Shown in pieces: positions 8,655-18,488 of a DNA stretch of 64,000 nt (its first letter is position 1; each line of letters opens with the position of its first letter). A model generated the notes under the pieces. It saw only the letters and a program-made list of their open reading frames with translations, was not told the origin of the DNA and did no database searches. A program made the position numbers and the translations under genes. This DNA is from Sphaerisporangium album (GTDB lineage Bacteria; Actinomycetota; Actinomycetes; Streptosporangiales; Streptosporangiaceae): assembly GCF_003323745.1 (NCBI RefSeq), contig NZ_QOIL01000010.1, positions 1 to 64,000 of the forward strand, given 5' to 3'.

Positions 8655-9002
8655 TCAGAGCAGCTTTCGGAGGCGGAGGAGGTCGCCGAGGCTGGCGTCG
8701 ATCTTCACGCGTCCCCCGAACAGGGCACGCCCCATGTCCAGCTCGCCGTTCACCAGCGAGAGCAGGTCGTCGCTGGAGATGCGGATGCGTACCTCGGCGG
8801 GCCGCCCGTCGGGCGGGGGCACGTCGGTGAACGGTTCGAGCCCGTCCTGGTGGATCCTGCCGTAGAAGGTCACGTCCAGGTCGGTGATGCGGCAGCTCAG
8901 ACTCCTGTCGACCACGTGCTTGGTACGGGTCTCGTCGTCCAGCTCGCCGAACTGCTCGGTGAGCTTGTCCAGCGCCGCCCGGCACTCATCGACGGTCGCC
9001 AT
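8655..9002 (-). CDS. SCP2 sterol-binding-fold protein
   Basis: 115 aa, ATG start. The pattern around SCRITDLDVTFYGRI, RIRISSDDLLSLVNGELD and GRVKIDASLGDLLRLRKLL matches SCP2 (sterol carrier protein 2) domain proteins: a beta-sheet over a hydrophobic pocket and a closing helix. Small actinobacterial SCP2 proteins probably bind lipids or CoA esters. It is convergent with the HAD gene; 211 bp of non-coding DNA lie between them. Confidence 0.8.
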   Translation of the reverse strand: MATVDECRAALDKLTEQFGELDDETRTKHVVDRSLSCRITDLDVTFYGRIHQDGLEPFTDVPPPDGRPAEVRIRISSDDLLSLVNGELDMGRALFGGRVKIDASLGDLLRLRKLL

Positions 9003-9374
9003 GCGTCCTACCCCTTCTCATGCGCCGAAGCTCCTGACCTACGGAAGGTAGCGTTTCACTTGAGTACTACGCGAAATTCGGCGCCCTGGAGCGGCCTGGG
9101 AAGAGAAGTGCATCGCACGAGTCGTGGCTTCCGATACGGTCAGGGTCTGACGGCCGTGACACAGGCGGTCGTCCGCCTGCGCGTTGAGCACACCATCATG
9201 ACCGGAATCCGCGCCGCGACCAAGAGCGACACCGCGAATGGAAGGTGTCCGGCAGTGGATTTGCCCGTGGTGGGCGCGAGCGGACGCGGGCGCGGCGCCC
9301 GGGGTGGCCGCGAGGACGGCGGCCGGGCGCGGGGGCGGGCGGTGGGACGATGATGCGGGTGGGTGGAAAGACGG
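9003..9374. other. intergenic region
   Basis: 372 bp between divergent genes. The first 70 bp after the SCP2 start are less GC-rich and may hold promoters. No gene or RNA is supported. Confidence 0.4.
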
Positions 9375-9569
9375 ATGACGGAGAGCGGCGAGACCCGGAC
9401 GGAGAGCGGCGAGGCGCGGGTCTCGGCCGCTCTGACCAGGCTGGGCGCCCTCGGCGACCTTCCCGTGGGGGAGCACGTCGCGGTGTTCGAGGAAGTGCTC
9501 GGGGAGCTGGAGGCGATCCTCGCCTCGGTGGACGAGACGTCCGCCGTGCCCGGGAACGGACCTCGGTGA
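9375..9569 (+). CDS. small conserved actinobacterial protein upstream of tlyA
   Basis: 64 aa; the ATG has GGAAAG five bases upstream. Predicted helices cover ARVSAALTRLG and HVAVFEEVLGELEAILASVDE. I do not know its function. Proteins of this size and pattern (a central PVGEHVAVFEEV) commonly precede tlyA in actinomycetes, which supports it as a real gene. It ends 61 bp before tlyA and is probably the first gene of the tlyA-nadK-recN run. Confidence 0.65.
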   Translation: MTESGETRTESGEARVSAALTRLGALGDLPVGEHVAVFEEVLGELEAILASVDETSAVPGNGPR

Positions 9570-9630
9570 GAGGGGCGGCGCCGGCCGCCGTGACGTACGA
9601 GACGGCAGCCCGGCGGCGCGGGCGGGCGCG

Positions 9631-10449
9631 GTGAGCCGTCGTATCCGGCTGGACAGCGAGCTCGTACGCCGCGGCCTGGCCCGTTCCCGCGAGCACGCCG
9701 CCGATCTGATCACCGGGGGCCGGGTGACCGTGGGCGGCCGTACGGCGGCCAAGCCCGCCACCCAGGTCGACACCGCCTCGGCGATCGTGGTGGCCGAGGC
9801 CGCGCAGGGCCCCGACTACGTCTCACGGGGTGCCCACAAGCTGCTCGGCGCCCTGGAGGCGTTCGGCCCCGCGGGCCTGGCAGTGGCGGGTCGCCGTTGC
9901 CTGGACGCGGGCGCCTCGACCGGCGGCTTCACCGACGTGCTGCTCCGCGCGGGCGTGGCGCACGTCCTGGCGGTGGACGTCGGGTACGGTCAGCTCGCAT
10001 GGTCGCTGCGCACGGACGACCGCGTCACGGTGATGGAGCGGGTCAACGTCCGCGATCTCACGCCCGAGATGGTGGGCGAGCCGCCGTCCCTGGTCGTCGG
10101 GGATCTCTCGTTCATCTCGCTGCGCCTGGTGCTGCCCGCCCTGGCCGCCTGCGCGGCCCGCGAGGCCGACTTCGTCATGCTGGTGAAGCCGCAGTTCGAG
10201 GTGGGCAAAGAACGTGTGGGGGCGGGCGGCGTCGTGCGGGATCCGGCGCTGCGGGCGGGCGCCGTGCGCGACGTCGCGGCGGCGGCGTCCGCGCTGTCCC
10301 TTGAGGTGCGCGGCGTGACGGCCAGCCCGCTGCCCGGTCCCTCGGGCAACGTCGAGTACCTCATCTGGCTCGGGAGAGGTCCCGGGCCCGCGCCGGTGGC
10401 CGATCTCGACGCCGAGATCGGCCGCGCCGTCGCGGAAGGTCCCCAGTAG
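9631..10449 (+). CDS. tlyA: TlyA family rRNA 2'-O-methyltransferase
   Basis: 272 aa, GTG start. An N-terminal S4 RNA-binding domain (RRIRLDSELVRRGLARSREH through the ITGGRVTVGG turn) is followed by an FtsJ/RrmJ-type methyltransferase with SAM motif LDAGASTGGFTDVLL. TlyA uses SAM to 2'-O-methylate cytidines in 16S and 23S rRNA, and in mycobacteria this confers capreomycin sensitivity. The size matches the family. It is followed at 35 bp by nadK, and the order tlyA-nadK-recN is conserved in actinobacteria. Confidence 0.95.
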   Translation: MSRRIRLDSELVRRGLARSREHAADLITGGRVTVGGRTAAKPATQVDTASAIVVAEAAQGPDYVSRGAHKLLGALEAFGPAGLAVAGRRCLDAGASTGGFTDVLLRAGVAHVLAVDVGYGQLAWSLRTDDRVTVMERVNVRDLTPEMVGEPPSLVVGDLSFISLRLVLPALAACAAREADFVMLVKPQFEVGKERVGAGGVVRDPALRAGAVRDVAAAASALSLEVRGVTASPLPGPSGNVEYLIWLGRGPGPAPVADLDAEIGRAVAEGPQ

Positions 10450-10484
10450 TGCGCGGAGTGCCCGCCGGACGAGCGGAGTAGAGC

Positions 10485-11393
10485 ATGGATGCCGTCAAGC
10501 GTACGGTGCTGATCACGGCCCACACCGGGCGCGAGCCGGCGGTCGAGAGCGCGCGGCGGGTGATCGAGCGTTTCCTGGAGGCGGGCTTCACGGTCCGCGT
10601 GATGGAGCCGGAGGCCGAGGAGATCGCCGCCCCCGGGGTGGACGTCGTGCCCGCGCGCCCCACGGCGGCCGAGGACGCCGAGGTGCTGATGGTGCTCGGC
10701 GGGGACGGAACCCTGCTGCGGGCCGCCGAGCTGGCCCGTCCGGCCGGTACGCCGCTGCTGGGGGTGAACCTCGGGCACGTGGGGTTCCTGGCCGAGGCCG
10801 AGATGGCCGACCTGTCGGAGGCGGTGGACCGCGTCGTGGCGCGCCGCTACACCGTCGAGGAGCGGATGACGGTCGAGGTGAACGTCCGGGCCAACGGTGA
10901 GGTGCTGGCCTCGACGTGGGCGCTGAACGAGGCGAGCGTCGAGAAGCGCGACCGCATGCTGGAGGTCGTGGCCGAGATCGACGGCCACCCGCTGTCGCGC
11001 TGGGGTTGTGACGGGGTGATCTGCGCCACTCCCACGGGTTCGACGGCCTATGCCTTCTCGGCCGGCGGCCCGGTGGTCTGGCCGGAGGTCGAGGCCCTGC
11101 TGCTGGTGCCCAACAGCGCCCACGCGCTGTTCGCCCGCCCGCTGGTGGTCTCGCCGCGCTCGGCCATCGCGCTGGAGATCCTTCCCGGGACGACGGGCGC
11201 GGTGCTGTGGTGCGACGGCCGCCGCCGGTTCGACCTGCCGCCGGGTGTGCGGGTCGAGGTGCGCCGGGCCGACCTGCCCGTGCGGCTGGCGCGGCTGCAC
11301 GACGTCGACACCACGGGGGCCCCGTTCACCGACAGGCTCGTGGCCAAGTTCGATCTCCCCGTGCAGGGCTGGCGGGGCCGCGTCCGCCCGTAG
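10485..11393 (+). CDS. nadK: NAD kinase
   Basis: 302 aa, ATG start. It phosphorylates NAD to NADP using ATP or polyphosphate. The signature GGDGTLLRAAE carries the catalytic aspartate at about residue 74, and the NAD-binding region GSTAYAFSAGGPV follows at about 185-197. Length and motifs are those of the NadK/PpnK family. The C-terminal strand-rich domain is complete. Confidence 0.97.
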   Translation: MDAVKRTVLITAHTGREPAVESARRVIERFLEAGFTVRVMEPEAEEIAAPGVDVVPARPTAAEDAEVLMVLGGDGTLLRAAELARPAGTPLLGVNLGHVGFLAEAEMADLSEAVDRVVARRYTVEERMTVEVNVRANGEVLASTWALNEASVEKRDRMLEVVAEIDGHPLSRWGCDGVICATPTGSTAYAFSAGGPVVWPEVEALLLVPNSAHALFARPLVVSPRSAIALEILPGTTGAVLWCDGRRRFDLPPGVRVEVRRADLPVRLARLHDVDTTGAPFTDRLVAKFDLPVQGWRGRVRP

Positions 11394-11616
11394 TGCCCCG
11401 CACGGTCCGCGACACTCCAGGACGCCCGCCGCCCGGCTCCCGGTCCGCATGGGGTTTACGCCCTGGTCGCGCCCATGTGCGGGGGTAGTCATCGAAAACC
11501 TTGGCGATTTCCGCGTAGGATCGGCTCCGCACGGAGAGGTGACCGAGCCATGCCCCACACGGTCCGGCGAGGTGCCCGGTCGGGAGGCGGCGCGGCGATA
11601 CGGCGGGAGGGACCCA

Positions 11617-13335
11617 GTGCGGCCACGGGTCGATGAGGTCCGGATCAAAGGGCTCGGCGTGATCGATGAGGCTGTCCTCAAGCTCTCATCGGGTCTGACC
11701 GTCGTCACGGGCGAGACCGGCGCGGGAAAGACGATGGTCGTGACCGGGCTCGGCCTGCTGTTCGGAGGCAGGGCCGACCCCGCGCGCGTCCGGCCGGGCG
11801 CCGACCGCGCGTCGGTGGAGGGCACGCTGGTCGTCGAGTCCGGCGGCCGGGTGGCCCAGCAGGTCGAGGATCTCGGCGGCACGGTCGAGGACGGCGAGCT
11901 GATCATCTCGCGCACGGTCTCGACCGAGGGCCGTTCGCGGGCGTGGCTGGGCGGGCGCTCGGTGCCGGTCGGCACGCTGACCTACCTAGCCGAGGACCTG
12001 GTCGCCGTGCACGGCCAGATGGACCAGCAGCGGCTGCTCCAGCCGGGCCGCCAGCGCGCCGCCCTGGACCGCTACGCGGGCGAGGAGCTGGTCAAGCCGC
12101 TGCGCGCCTACACCCAGGCGTACCGGAGGCACAAAGAGGTCAGCGACGTGCTCGACGAGCTGACCACCCGCGCCCGCGAGCGCGAGCAGGAGGCCGACCG
12201 CCTGCGCTTCGGCCTGGAGGAGATCGAGAAGGTCGACCCCAAGCCGGGCGAGGAGGTCGAGCTCAAGCAGGAGGAAGAGCGGCTGGCCCACGCCGACTCG
12301 CTGAAGAGCGCGGCGGTGAGCGCCCACACCGCCCTGCTCGGCGACCCCATGGCGAGCGCCCAGGGCGCGCAGGACGCCATCTCGCTGCTCGGGCACGCTC
12401 GCTCGGTGGTGGACGCCGTGCGCGGCTTCGACACGGCGCTGGCGGGCATCGGCGACCGCCTGGCCGAGGCCGGCTACCTGGTCTCGGACGTCGCCACCGA
12501 GCTCGCCGCCTACGCCGAGTCGGTCGACTCCGACCCGGCCAGGCTGGCGGCCGTGCAGGAGCGCCGGGCGCTGGTGACCGGCCTGCTCAGGAAGTACGGC
12601 GAGGACACCGCGGCCGTCCTGGCGTGGGCGGCGAACGCCGCCGCCCGGGTCTCCGAACTGGAGGGCGACGACGACCGCATCGCCGAGCTCACCCGCGAGC
12701 GCGAGGAGCTGACGGCCCGTCTGACCGAGCTGGCGGGCGATCTCACCCGCATCCGCACCTCGGCGGCCGAGCGCTTCGGCGCGGCGGTCACCGCGGAGCT
12801 TGCCGCGCTGGCGATGCCGCACGCGCGGGTGGTCGTGGTGGTCTCGCCGAGCGGTCAGTTCGGCACCGAGGGCGCCGACGACATCGAGCTGCGCATGATG
12901 TCCCATCCGGGGGCTCCGGCGCTGCCGCTCAACAAGGGCGCCTCCGGCGGCGAGCTCAGCCGGGTGATGCTGGCCATCGAGGTCGTGTTCGCCGGTGCCG
13001 ATCCTGTGCCGACCTTCGTGTTCGACGAGGTCGACGCCGGGGTGGGCGGCAAGGCGGCCGTCGAGATCGGCCGCCGCCTGGCCCGCCTGGCCCGTACGGC
13101 GCAGGTCATCGTGGTGACCCACCTTCCGCAGGTGGCGGCGTTCGCCGACCAGCATCTGGTGGTCGAGAAGGCGCGGGACGGCAGCGTCGTGCGCAGTGGC
13201 GTGACGGCGCTGGACCACGAGTCCCGCGCCCGCGAGCTGTCGCGCATGCTGGCCGGTCTGGAGGACTCCGAGCTGGGCCGCGCGCATGCCGAGGAACTGC
13301 TGTCGATCGCCGCCGCGGACAAGGCGGCGGACTGA
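11617..13335 (+). CDS. recN: DNA repair protein RecN
   Basis: 572 aa. The GTG start at 11617 was chosen because the family begins immediately before VRIKGLGVIDEA and GGGAGG lies upstream. RecN is an SMC-like ATPase that tethers broken DNA ends. Walker A is GETGAGKTM near residue 35; a long Glu/Arg-rich coiled coil covers about 150-350; the ABC signature is ASGGELSRVMLAIE and Walker B is PTFVFDEVDAGVGG; the H-loop is VVTHLPQVAAF. No LexA-type box or damage-promoter motif was convincing in the 223-bp spacer, although TAGGAT at 11516-11521 is -10-like. Confidence 0.96.
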   Translation: MRPRVDEVRIKGLGVIDEAVLKLSSGLTVVTGETGAGKTMVVTGLGLLFGGRADPARVRPGADRASVEGTLVVESGGRVAQQVEDLGGTVEDGELIISRTVSTEGRSRAWLGGRSVPVGTLTYLAEDLVAVHGQMDQQRLLQPGRQRAALDRYAGEELVKPLRAYTQAYRRHKEVSDVLDELTTRAREREQEADRLRFGLEEIEKVDPKPGEEVELKQEEERLAHADSLKSAAVSAHTALLGDPMASAQGAQDAISLLGHARSVVDAVRGFDTALAGIGDRLAEAGYLVSDVATELAAYAESVDSDPARLAAVQERRALVTGLLRKYGEDTAAVLAWAANAAARVSELEGDDDRIAELTREREELTARLTELAGDLTRIRTSAAERFGAAVTAELAALAMPHARVVVVVSPSGQFGTEGADDIELRMMSHPGAPALPLNKGASGGELSRVMLAIEVVFAGADPVPTFVFDEVDAGVGGKAAVEIGRRLARLARTAQVIVVTHLPQVAAFADQHLVVEKARDGSVVRSGVTALDHESRARELSRMLAGLEDSELGRAHAEELLSIAAADKAAD

Positions 13336-13501
13336 CCAGGACCGCCGGACCCGCCCGTTTCGCCGGGTATGCAGTGACTCACCGCGGGCAGGGGGATCGA
13401 GTGATCGCAGGGCGGAGGTCCGCGGTCCGGGGGCAGTGACAAATCTGACACGCCACGAAGCGAGCCCATCTTGGTCTCAAGCTCTGGCAGGATGGTCCGT
13501 G

Positions 13502-14698
13502 ATGAAGGTGCCGACCTTGAGGGTTCAGGGCCTCCGCCGCAGGAAGGCGTCAGACCTTCCCGGGGTGACGGCAGTGGCGAGGATCGATCGGCGGACCAAG
13601 ACACTGACCAAGCGTCTGCGGCCCGGGGAGATCGCGATTATCGATCACGTCGACGTTGACCGGGTGAGCGCGGAGGCTCTTGTCGCGTGCGGTGTTTCGG
13701 TCGTGGTGAACGTCGCGGCCAGCATCAGCGGGCGCTATCCGAACCTCGGGCCGCAGATCCTGCTCAACGCCGGGGTCACGCTGATCGACAACGCCACGCC
13801 CGACCTGTTCGACCGCGTGCGCGACGGCGACGTCGTGCGCGTCCACGACGGCGAGGTCTACCTGGAGGACGAGCTCGTCGGCAAGGGCGAGCCGGCCACC
13901 GCCGAGAGCGTCGGCGCGGCGATGACCGAGGCGCGGGCGGGCCTGTCGATCCAGATCGAAGACTTCGCCATGAACACCATGGAGTACATCCGCCGCGAGC
14001 GGGACCTTCTGATCGACGGCGTGGGCGTGCCCGACATCCGCACCACCATGGAGGGGCGGCACGTCCTGGTCGTGGTGCGCGGGTACCACTACAAGGAGGA
14101 CATCGCCACCCTCCGCCCCTACATCCGCGAGTACCGCCCCATCCTGATCGGCGTGGACGGCGGGGCCGACGCCCTGATCGAGGCCGGTTACCTGCCCGAC
14201 CTCATCGTGGGCGACTTCGACTCGGTGTCCGAGCGCGCGCTGTGCTGCGGCGCCGAGCTGGTCGTGCACGCCTACCGCGACGGGCGCGCGCCGGGCCTGG
14301 AACGGGTGCAGCAGCTCGGCCAGCAGGCCGTCATCTTCCCCGCGACCGGCACGAGCGAGGACATCGCGATGCTCCTCGCCGACGACAAGGGCGCCAGCCT
14401 GATCGTGGCGGTCGGCACGCACGGGACGCTGATCGAGTTCCTGGACAAGGGCCGGTCCGGCATGGCCAGCACCTTCCTCACCCGGCTGCGCGTCGGCGGC
14501 AAGCTGGTGGAGGCGAAGGGCGTCAGCAGGCTCTACCGCAGCCGCATCTCGATCGGCTCGCTCCTGCTGCTGGTGGCCACAGCCGTCGTCACCATGAGCG
14601 TGGTGCTGTGGTTCTCTCCGATGGGCAAGGTCTGGCTGAACGGGCTTCGTGACGCCTGGAACGGTTTCGTCTTCTGGTTGGTCGGGCTCTTCTCGTGA
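13502..14698 (+). CDS. steA: SteA-like cytokinetic ring protein
   Basis: 398 aa, ATG at 13502 with an alternative GTG one codon upstream. The N-terminal half carries a thiamin-pyrophosphokinase-like fold (GVDGGADALIEAGYLPDLIV, then GDFDSVS). The C-terminus has one membrane helix (about residues 345-370) and a short tail. This matches SteA, which in Corynebacterium forms a complex with SteB at the division septum and affects peptidoglycan hydrolysis. It overlaps steB by 4 bp (GTGA), implying translational coupling. Nucleotide binding is likely but pyrophosphokinase activity is not expected. Confidence 0.88.
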   Translation: MKVPTLRVQGLRRRKASDLPGVTAVARIDRRTKTLTKRLRPGEIAIIDHVDVDRVSAEALVACGVSVVVNVAASISGRYPNLGPQILLNAGVTLIDNATPDLFDRVRDGDVVRVHDGEVYLEDELVGKGEPATAESVGAAMTEARAGLSIQIEDFAMNTMEYIRRERDLLIDGVGVPDIRTTMEGRHVLVVVRGYHYKEDIATLRPYIREYRPILIGVDGGADALIEAGYLPDLIVGDFDSVSERALCCGAELVVHAYRDGRAPGLERVQQLGQQAVIFPATGTSEDIAMLLADDKGASLIVAVGTHGTLIEFLDKGRSGMASTFLTRLRVGGKLVEAKGVSRLYRSRISIGSLLLLVATAVVTMSVVLWFSPMGKVWLNGLRDAWNGFVFWLVGLFS

Positions 14699-15675
14699 TC
14701 GATTTCCGTTACCACATCGTCTCCATCGTCGCGATCTTCCTCGCGCTCGCCATCGGCATCGTGCTCGGCAGCACCGTGCTGAACGCGCCGCTGGTCGCCT
14801 CGACGGAGAAGGTCACCGCGCAGCTTCGCGGCACCAACGCCGAGCTGTACGACCAGATCGCCCACGCGCAGACGCGCGGCGGCGCCAGCGACGCCTTCAT
14901 CGCCGAGCGGCTGCCCCAGCTGGTGCAGGGCACGCTCACCGGCGAGCGCGTCGTGATCGTCGAGGCCCCGGGCGCCGACTCCAAGCTGCGTGAGCCGTTC
15001 CAGCAGGTGCTCACCGAGGCCGGCGCCGTGGTCAGCGGCCGGGTCACGCTCACCGAGAAGTACCTCAGCGCCGACCAGGCCGCCGCCGTCGACCGGCTCG
15101 CCACGGCCAGGCCCACCCCGCTGACGCTCTCCGCCGACGCCACGCTCTACGACAAGGCGGCGGCGCTGCTGGCCGGCGCCGTCGTGACGGCCGACAAGGC
15201 GCTGGCGGGCAAGGACGACCCCTCGTCCGCGGGCGTGCTCGACGGCTTGGAGAGCGACGGCATGGTCGCGCTGGAGGGCGAACCGGGCAAGCGGGCCACC
15301 CTCGCGCTGGTCATGGCCCCCGCCGCCCCGTACGAGGGCAAGGACGCCGAAGCGCAGACCGCCGCCGTCGTCGCCCTGGCCACCGCGTTGGACCAGGCGA
15401 GCGAGGGCGCCGTCGTGGCCGGGGTGGTCCCGGTGTCCACGGCCGCCGGCGTCGTCGCCGCCGTGCGCGCGGACGGCGACGCCTCCGCGAAGGTCTCCAC
15501 CGTCGACAACGCCGATATGGCCTTCGGCCGGGCCGCGGTGGTCTACTCTCTGCGGGAGCAGGTGGCCGGGGACGTCGGGCAGTACGGCCTGGGTTCGGAC
15601 GCCGTGGCGGCCGACCCGTCCCCCGCGGCCACCCCGACCCCCACGCCCACCTCCACGGAGGGCGCGGGCGGCTGA
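14695..15675 (+). CDS. steB: SteB/MctB-like membrane protein
   Basis: 326 aa, GTG overlapping the steA stop. The N-terminus starts DFRYHIVSIVAIFLALAIG, a single transmembrane helix, followed by a short coiled coil and a large extracytoplasmic domain rich in Ala/Glu. It ends in a Pro/Thr-rich tail. The family is annotated as 'copper transporter' (MctB of mycobacteria), while in Corynebacterium the same family partners SteA in division. The steA neighbour favours the division role here. Confidence 0.85.
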   Translation: MIDFRYHIVSIVAIFLALAIGIVLGSTVLNAPLVASTEKVTAQLRGTNAELYDQIAHAQTRGGASDAFIAERLPQLVQGTLTGERVVIVEAPGADSKLREPFQQVLTEAGAVVSGRVTLTEKYLSADQAAAVDRLATARPTPLTLSADATLYDKAAALLAGAVVTADKALAGKDDPSSAGVLDGLESDGMVALEGEPGKRATLALVMAPAAPYEGKDAEAQTAAVVALATALDQASEGAVVAGVVPVSTAAGVVAAVRADGDASAKVSTVDNADMAFGRAAVVYSLREQVAGDVGQYGLGSDAVAADPSPAATPTPTPTSTEGAGG

Positions 15676-15738
15676 TCTGCCCTGACGACCACGCGCCCGG
15701 CCCGCGCGCCGGATGCTCCTGACGAAGAGGGATCCGCT

Positions 15739-16608
15739 GTGGCCCATCGCTCCTGGCTCGGTGCCCTGGCCGGCGCCGCCCTCGGCGCCGTCGCCGCCCG
15801 CGCCGCCTACGCCGCGTTCACCCGCCGTCCCCCGATCGGCGACGAGAAGACCTGGACGCGCACCAACCACCGCGGCGAGCCGATCACGCTGCTCGAAGGC
15901 CCGGCGTTCGTGGCGGGGGCGGGGGCCGCGGCGGCCCTGGTCCCAGGCCTGCCCGGGCGGGTCCGCGCCGCGGCCGTCCTCGCCGGCGTCGGCGCCGGGG
16001 GTCTCGGCGCCTACGACGACCTGCACGGGTCGGGCGCGTCCAAGGGCTTCAGGGGGCACCTGACCGCGCTGGCCCGGGGTGAGGTGACCAGCGGGGCGGT
16101 GAAGATCCTAGGCATCGGCGCCGCGGGCCTGGCGGCCGCCTCCCTGTTGCGGCGTTCCGGCGAGGGCGGCGCGACGGCGCGGTTCGCCGACACGCTGATC
16201 GACGGCGCGCTGATCGCCGGGGCCGCCAACCTGGCCAACCTGTTCGACCTGCGCCCCGGACGCGCCATCAAGGTGGGCCTGCTGGCCGGAGGCCCGCTGG
16301 TGGCGGCGTCGCTGGCCAAGGACGCTACGGCGGGCGCCGCGCTCGCCGCCGTGCCGCTCGGCGCCGGCATCGCCCTGCTGCCCGAGGACCTCGGCGAGCG
16401 CGCCATGCTCGGCGACGCGGGCGCGAACGCCCTCGGCGCGCTGCTCGGCGTCGCCGCCGCCTCGTCGCTCGGCCGCCCCGCGCGGCTGGCCGCGCTCGGC
16501 GTGGTGGCCGGGCTGACCGCGGCCTCGGAGAAGGTCAGCTTCACGAAGGTGATCGCCGGGAACCCCGTGCTGAACCGTCTCGACATGCTGGGCCGCCGTC
16601 CCAGATGA
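15739..16608 (+). CDS. MraY/WecA-like polyprenyl-phosphate sugar-phosphate transferase homologue
   Basis: 289 aa, mostly hydrophobic with about nine membrane segments. Sequence landmarks of the phospho-glycosyltransferase (WecA/MraY) superfamily are YDDLHG near residue 93, the NLANLFDLRPGRA segment near 155-167, and the GDAGANALGALLG glycine loop near 222. It is shorter than MraY (about 360 aa), and the histidine-rich HIHH loop of WecA/MraY is not seen. It may therefore be a divergent or sugar-specific member. It overlaps murJ by 4 bp (ATGA), so lipid-linked sugar synthesis and flipping are coupled. Confidence 0.7.
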   Translation: MAHRSWLGALAGAALGAVAARAAYAAFTRRPPIGDEKTWTRTNHRGEPITLLEGPAFVAGAGAAAALVPGLPGRVRAAAVLAGVGAGGLGAYDDLHGSGASKGFRGHLTALARGEVTSGAVKILGIGAAGLAAASLLRRSGEGGATARFADTLIDGALIAGAANLANLFDLRPGRAIKVGLLAGGPLVAASLAKDATAGAALAAVPLGAGIALLPEDLGERAMLGDAGANALGALLGVAAASSLGRPARLAALGVVAGLTAASEKVSFTKVIAGNPVLNRLDMLGRRPR

Positions 16609-18488
16609 TCAAACGGGCGGGCCAGGGGGTCGCGGCGGCCGCGGTGGTGATCGGGGTCGTCACGATCCTGGCGCGCGTGGTCGGCTTCGGCAAGCAGCTC
16701 GTCCTGGCCCGCACCGTCGGCACCAACTGCCTGAGCACGGCGTACTTCACGGCCAACCAGGTGCCGAACATCGTCTTCGAGATCGTCGTGGGCGGCGCGC
16801 TCGCCGGCATGGTCGTCCCGGTGATCGCCGGCGCGTCGTCCGGCGGCGGCCAGGGCGCGGCGCGGACGCCCGAGGCACGCGCCGAGGCGGGGCGGATCGC
16901 CTCCGCCCTGCTGACGTGGGTGCTGCTGCTCCTGGTGCCCCTGGCCCTCCTCACCGCGCTGGCCGCCGGACCGGTGATGGGGCTTTTCGCCGGAAACGTC
17001 CCCGGCTGTGACGACGGGGCGGCTCTGACGGCCGTCGCCACCCGCATGCTCGTGGTGTTCGCGCCGCAGATCCCGCTGTACGGGCTGGCGGTCGTGCTGT
17101 ACGGGGTGCTCCAGGCCCACCGCCGATTCGTCGGCCCGGCCGTGGCGCCGCTGGTGTCCAGCCTGGTGGTGATCGCCGCCTACCTCGCGTACGTGCCGCT
17201 GGCCGGGAACGCCGGGACCGACCTGTCCAAGCTGCCTCTGCCCGCCGAGCTGGCCCTGTCCGCCGGCACGACCCTCGGCGTCCTGGCCCTGGTGGTGACC
17301 GTGATCGGGCCGGCGTCCCGGCTCGGCCTGCCGCTGCGGCCCACGCTGCGCTTCCCCGAGGGTGTCGCGGCCCAGGTGCGCCGCCTGGCCCTCGCCGGCC
17401 TCAGCGCCCTGGTCGCGCAGCAGGTAGCCATGGCGATGGTGGTGTGGCTGGCGAACCGCCAGGTCGGTGGCGGAGCGCTTCCCGGCTACAACTACGCCTG
17501 GGCGATCTACCAGGTGCCGTACGCCGTGCTGGCCGTGCCCATCGCCACCAGCGCGTTCCCCGCCCTGTCGGCGCGCGCCGGCGATCCTGAGGGCTTCGCC
17601 GCGCTGTCCGCGCGCACCACGCGCGCCGTGCTGCTGGTGTCGGGGCTCGCGGCGGGCGCGCTGGCGGCGGTGGCGGCGCCGGTGGCCTCGGTGTTCGTGG
17701 AGGGAATGGGCGGCGAGGTCGCCCCCGCCGAGCTGGCCGGTGCCATCGCGCTGTTCGCCCCCGGCCTGGTCGGGTACGGGCTGCTCGCCCATCTCAGCCG
17801 CGTGCTGTACGCGTCCGGCGGGGGCAGGGCCGCCGCCGCGGGGACGGTGGCCGGCTGGGTGGTCGTCATGGTGGCCCAGACGGTGTTCGCGCTGGCGTTC
17901 CCCCCTGAGTGGAAGCTCGGCGGGCTCGCCCTCGGGAGCGCGGTCGGGATGACGACCGGGGGCGCTCTGCTGGTCGCCGCCGTCGCCCGCGCCCGGGGCG
18001 GCCGGGCGCTGGCCGGTGTCCCGCGCGCGGCGCTGGCCGCCGTGCTGGGCGGGGGAGCGGGCTTCCTCGCCGGTGAGCGGGTCGCCGCGGTCGTGGTCGT
18101 CCACGGGCCGGTCGCGAACGTGGGTGTGGCCGTGCTGGCCGGTGGGGTCGCGGTGGCGGTGGCCCTGGCGGTCGCGGCAGTGGTCGACCGGCGCGACCTC
18201 GCCTCGCTGGTCGTGCGGGGCCGGGGTCGCGGGGACGGCCCCGCACGGGCGACGCCGCCGGACGAGCCGCCCCCAGGCTCCGGCCCGGAGGAGGTGGCGG
18301 GCGAGCCGCTGCGAGGCACGGGGCCGGTGCGAGCAGGTGAGGCCGCGGGCGGTGGCGCCAACGGCGAGACTGGCGCGGAGACGGGCGCTGATACGCGTGA
18401 AGGTTCGTCGTCGCGGGTGGTCCGGCGAGGCGCGGACAGCCGAGCGGGCGATGGCCGTGGGCGTGAGAGGGGCGATGGGCATGGGTGA
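16605..18488 (+). CDS. murJ: MurJ/MviN-family lipid II flippase homologue
   Basis: 627 aa. The first 515 residues hold about 14 membrane helices of the MOP/MviN fold, starting VVIGVVTILARVVGFGKQLV with the family's conserved N-terminal arginine and followed by YFTANQVPNIVFEIVVGGAL. It should flip lipid-linked peptidoglycan or sugar precursors. The last 110 residues are polar, Gly/Glu/Arg-rich and predicted disordered; they lack the pseudokinase domain found on mycobacterial MurJ. The gene sits between a sugar-phosphate transferase homologue and a glycosyltransferase, so it may serve a specialised glycan rather than being the only lipid II flippase. Confidence 0.85.
   Translation: MIKRAGQGVAAAAVVIGVVTILARVVGFGKQLVLARTVGTNCLSTAYFTANQVPNIVFEIVVGGALAGMVVPVIAGASSGGGQGAARTPEARAEAGRIASALLTWVLLLLVPLALLTALAAGPVMGLFAGNVPGCDDGAALTAVATRMLVVFAPQIPLYGLAVVLYGVLQAHRRFVGPAVAPLVSSLVVIAAYLAYVPLAGNAGTDLSKLPLPAELALSAGTTLGVLALVVTVIGPASRLGLPLRPTLRFPEGVAAQVRRLALAGLSALVAQQVAMAMVVWLANRQVGGGALPGYNYAWAIYQVPYAVLAVPIATSAFPALSARAGDPEGFAALSARTTRAVLLVSGLAAGALAAVAAPVASVFVEGMGGEVAPAELAGAIALFAPGLVGYGLLAHLSRVLYASGGGRAAAAGTVAGWVVVMVAQTVFALAFPPEWKLGGLALGSAVGMTTGGALLVAAVARARGGRALAGVPRAALAAVLGGGAGFLAGERVAAVVVVHGPVANVGVAVLAGGVAVAVALAVAAVVDRRDLASLVVRGRGRGDGPARATPPDEPPPGSGPEEVAGEPLRGTGPVRAGEAAGGGANGETGAETGADTREGSSSRVVRRGADSRAGDGRGRERGDGHG

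Noticed and set aside
11501..11521. Possible damage promoter of recN (TTGGCG ... TAGGAT)
   Set aside because: Spacing is wrong for both the PafBC element and a normal promoter, and no LexA-type palindrome is present.
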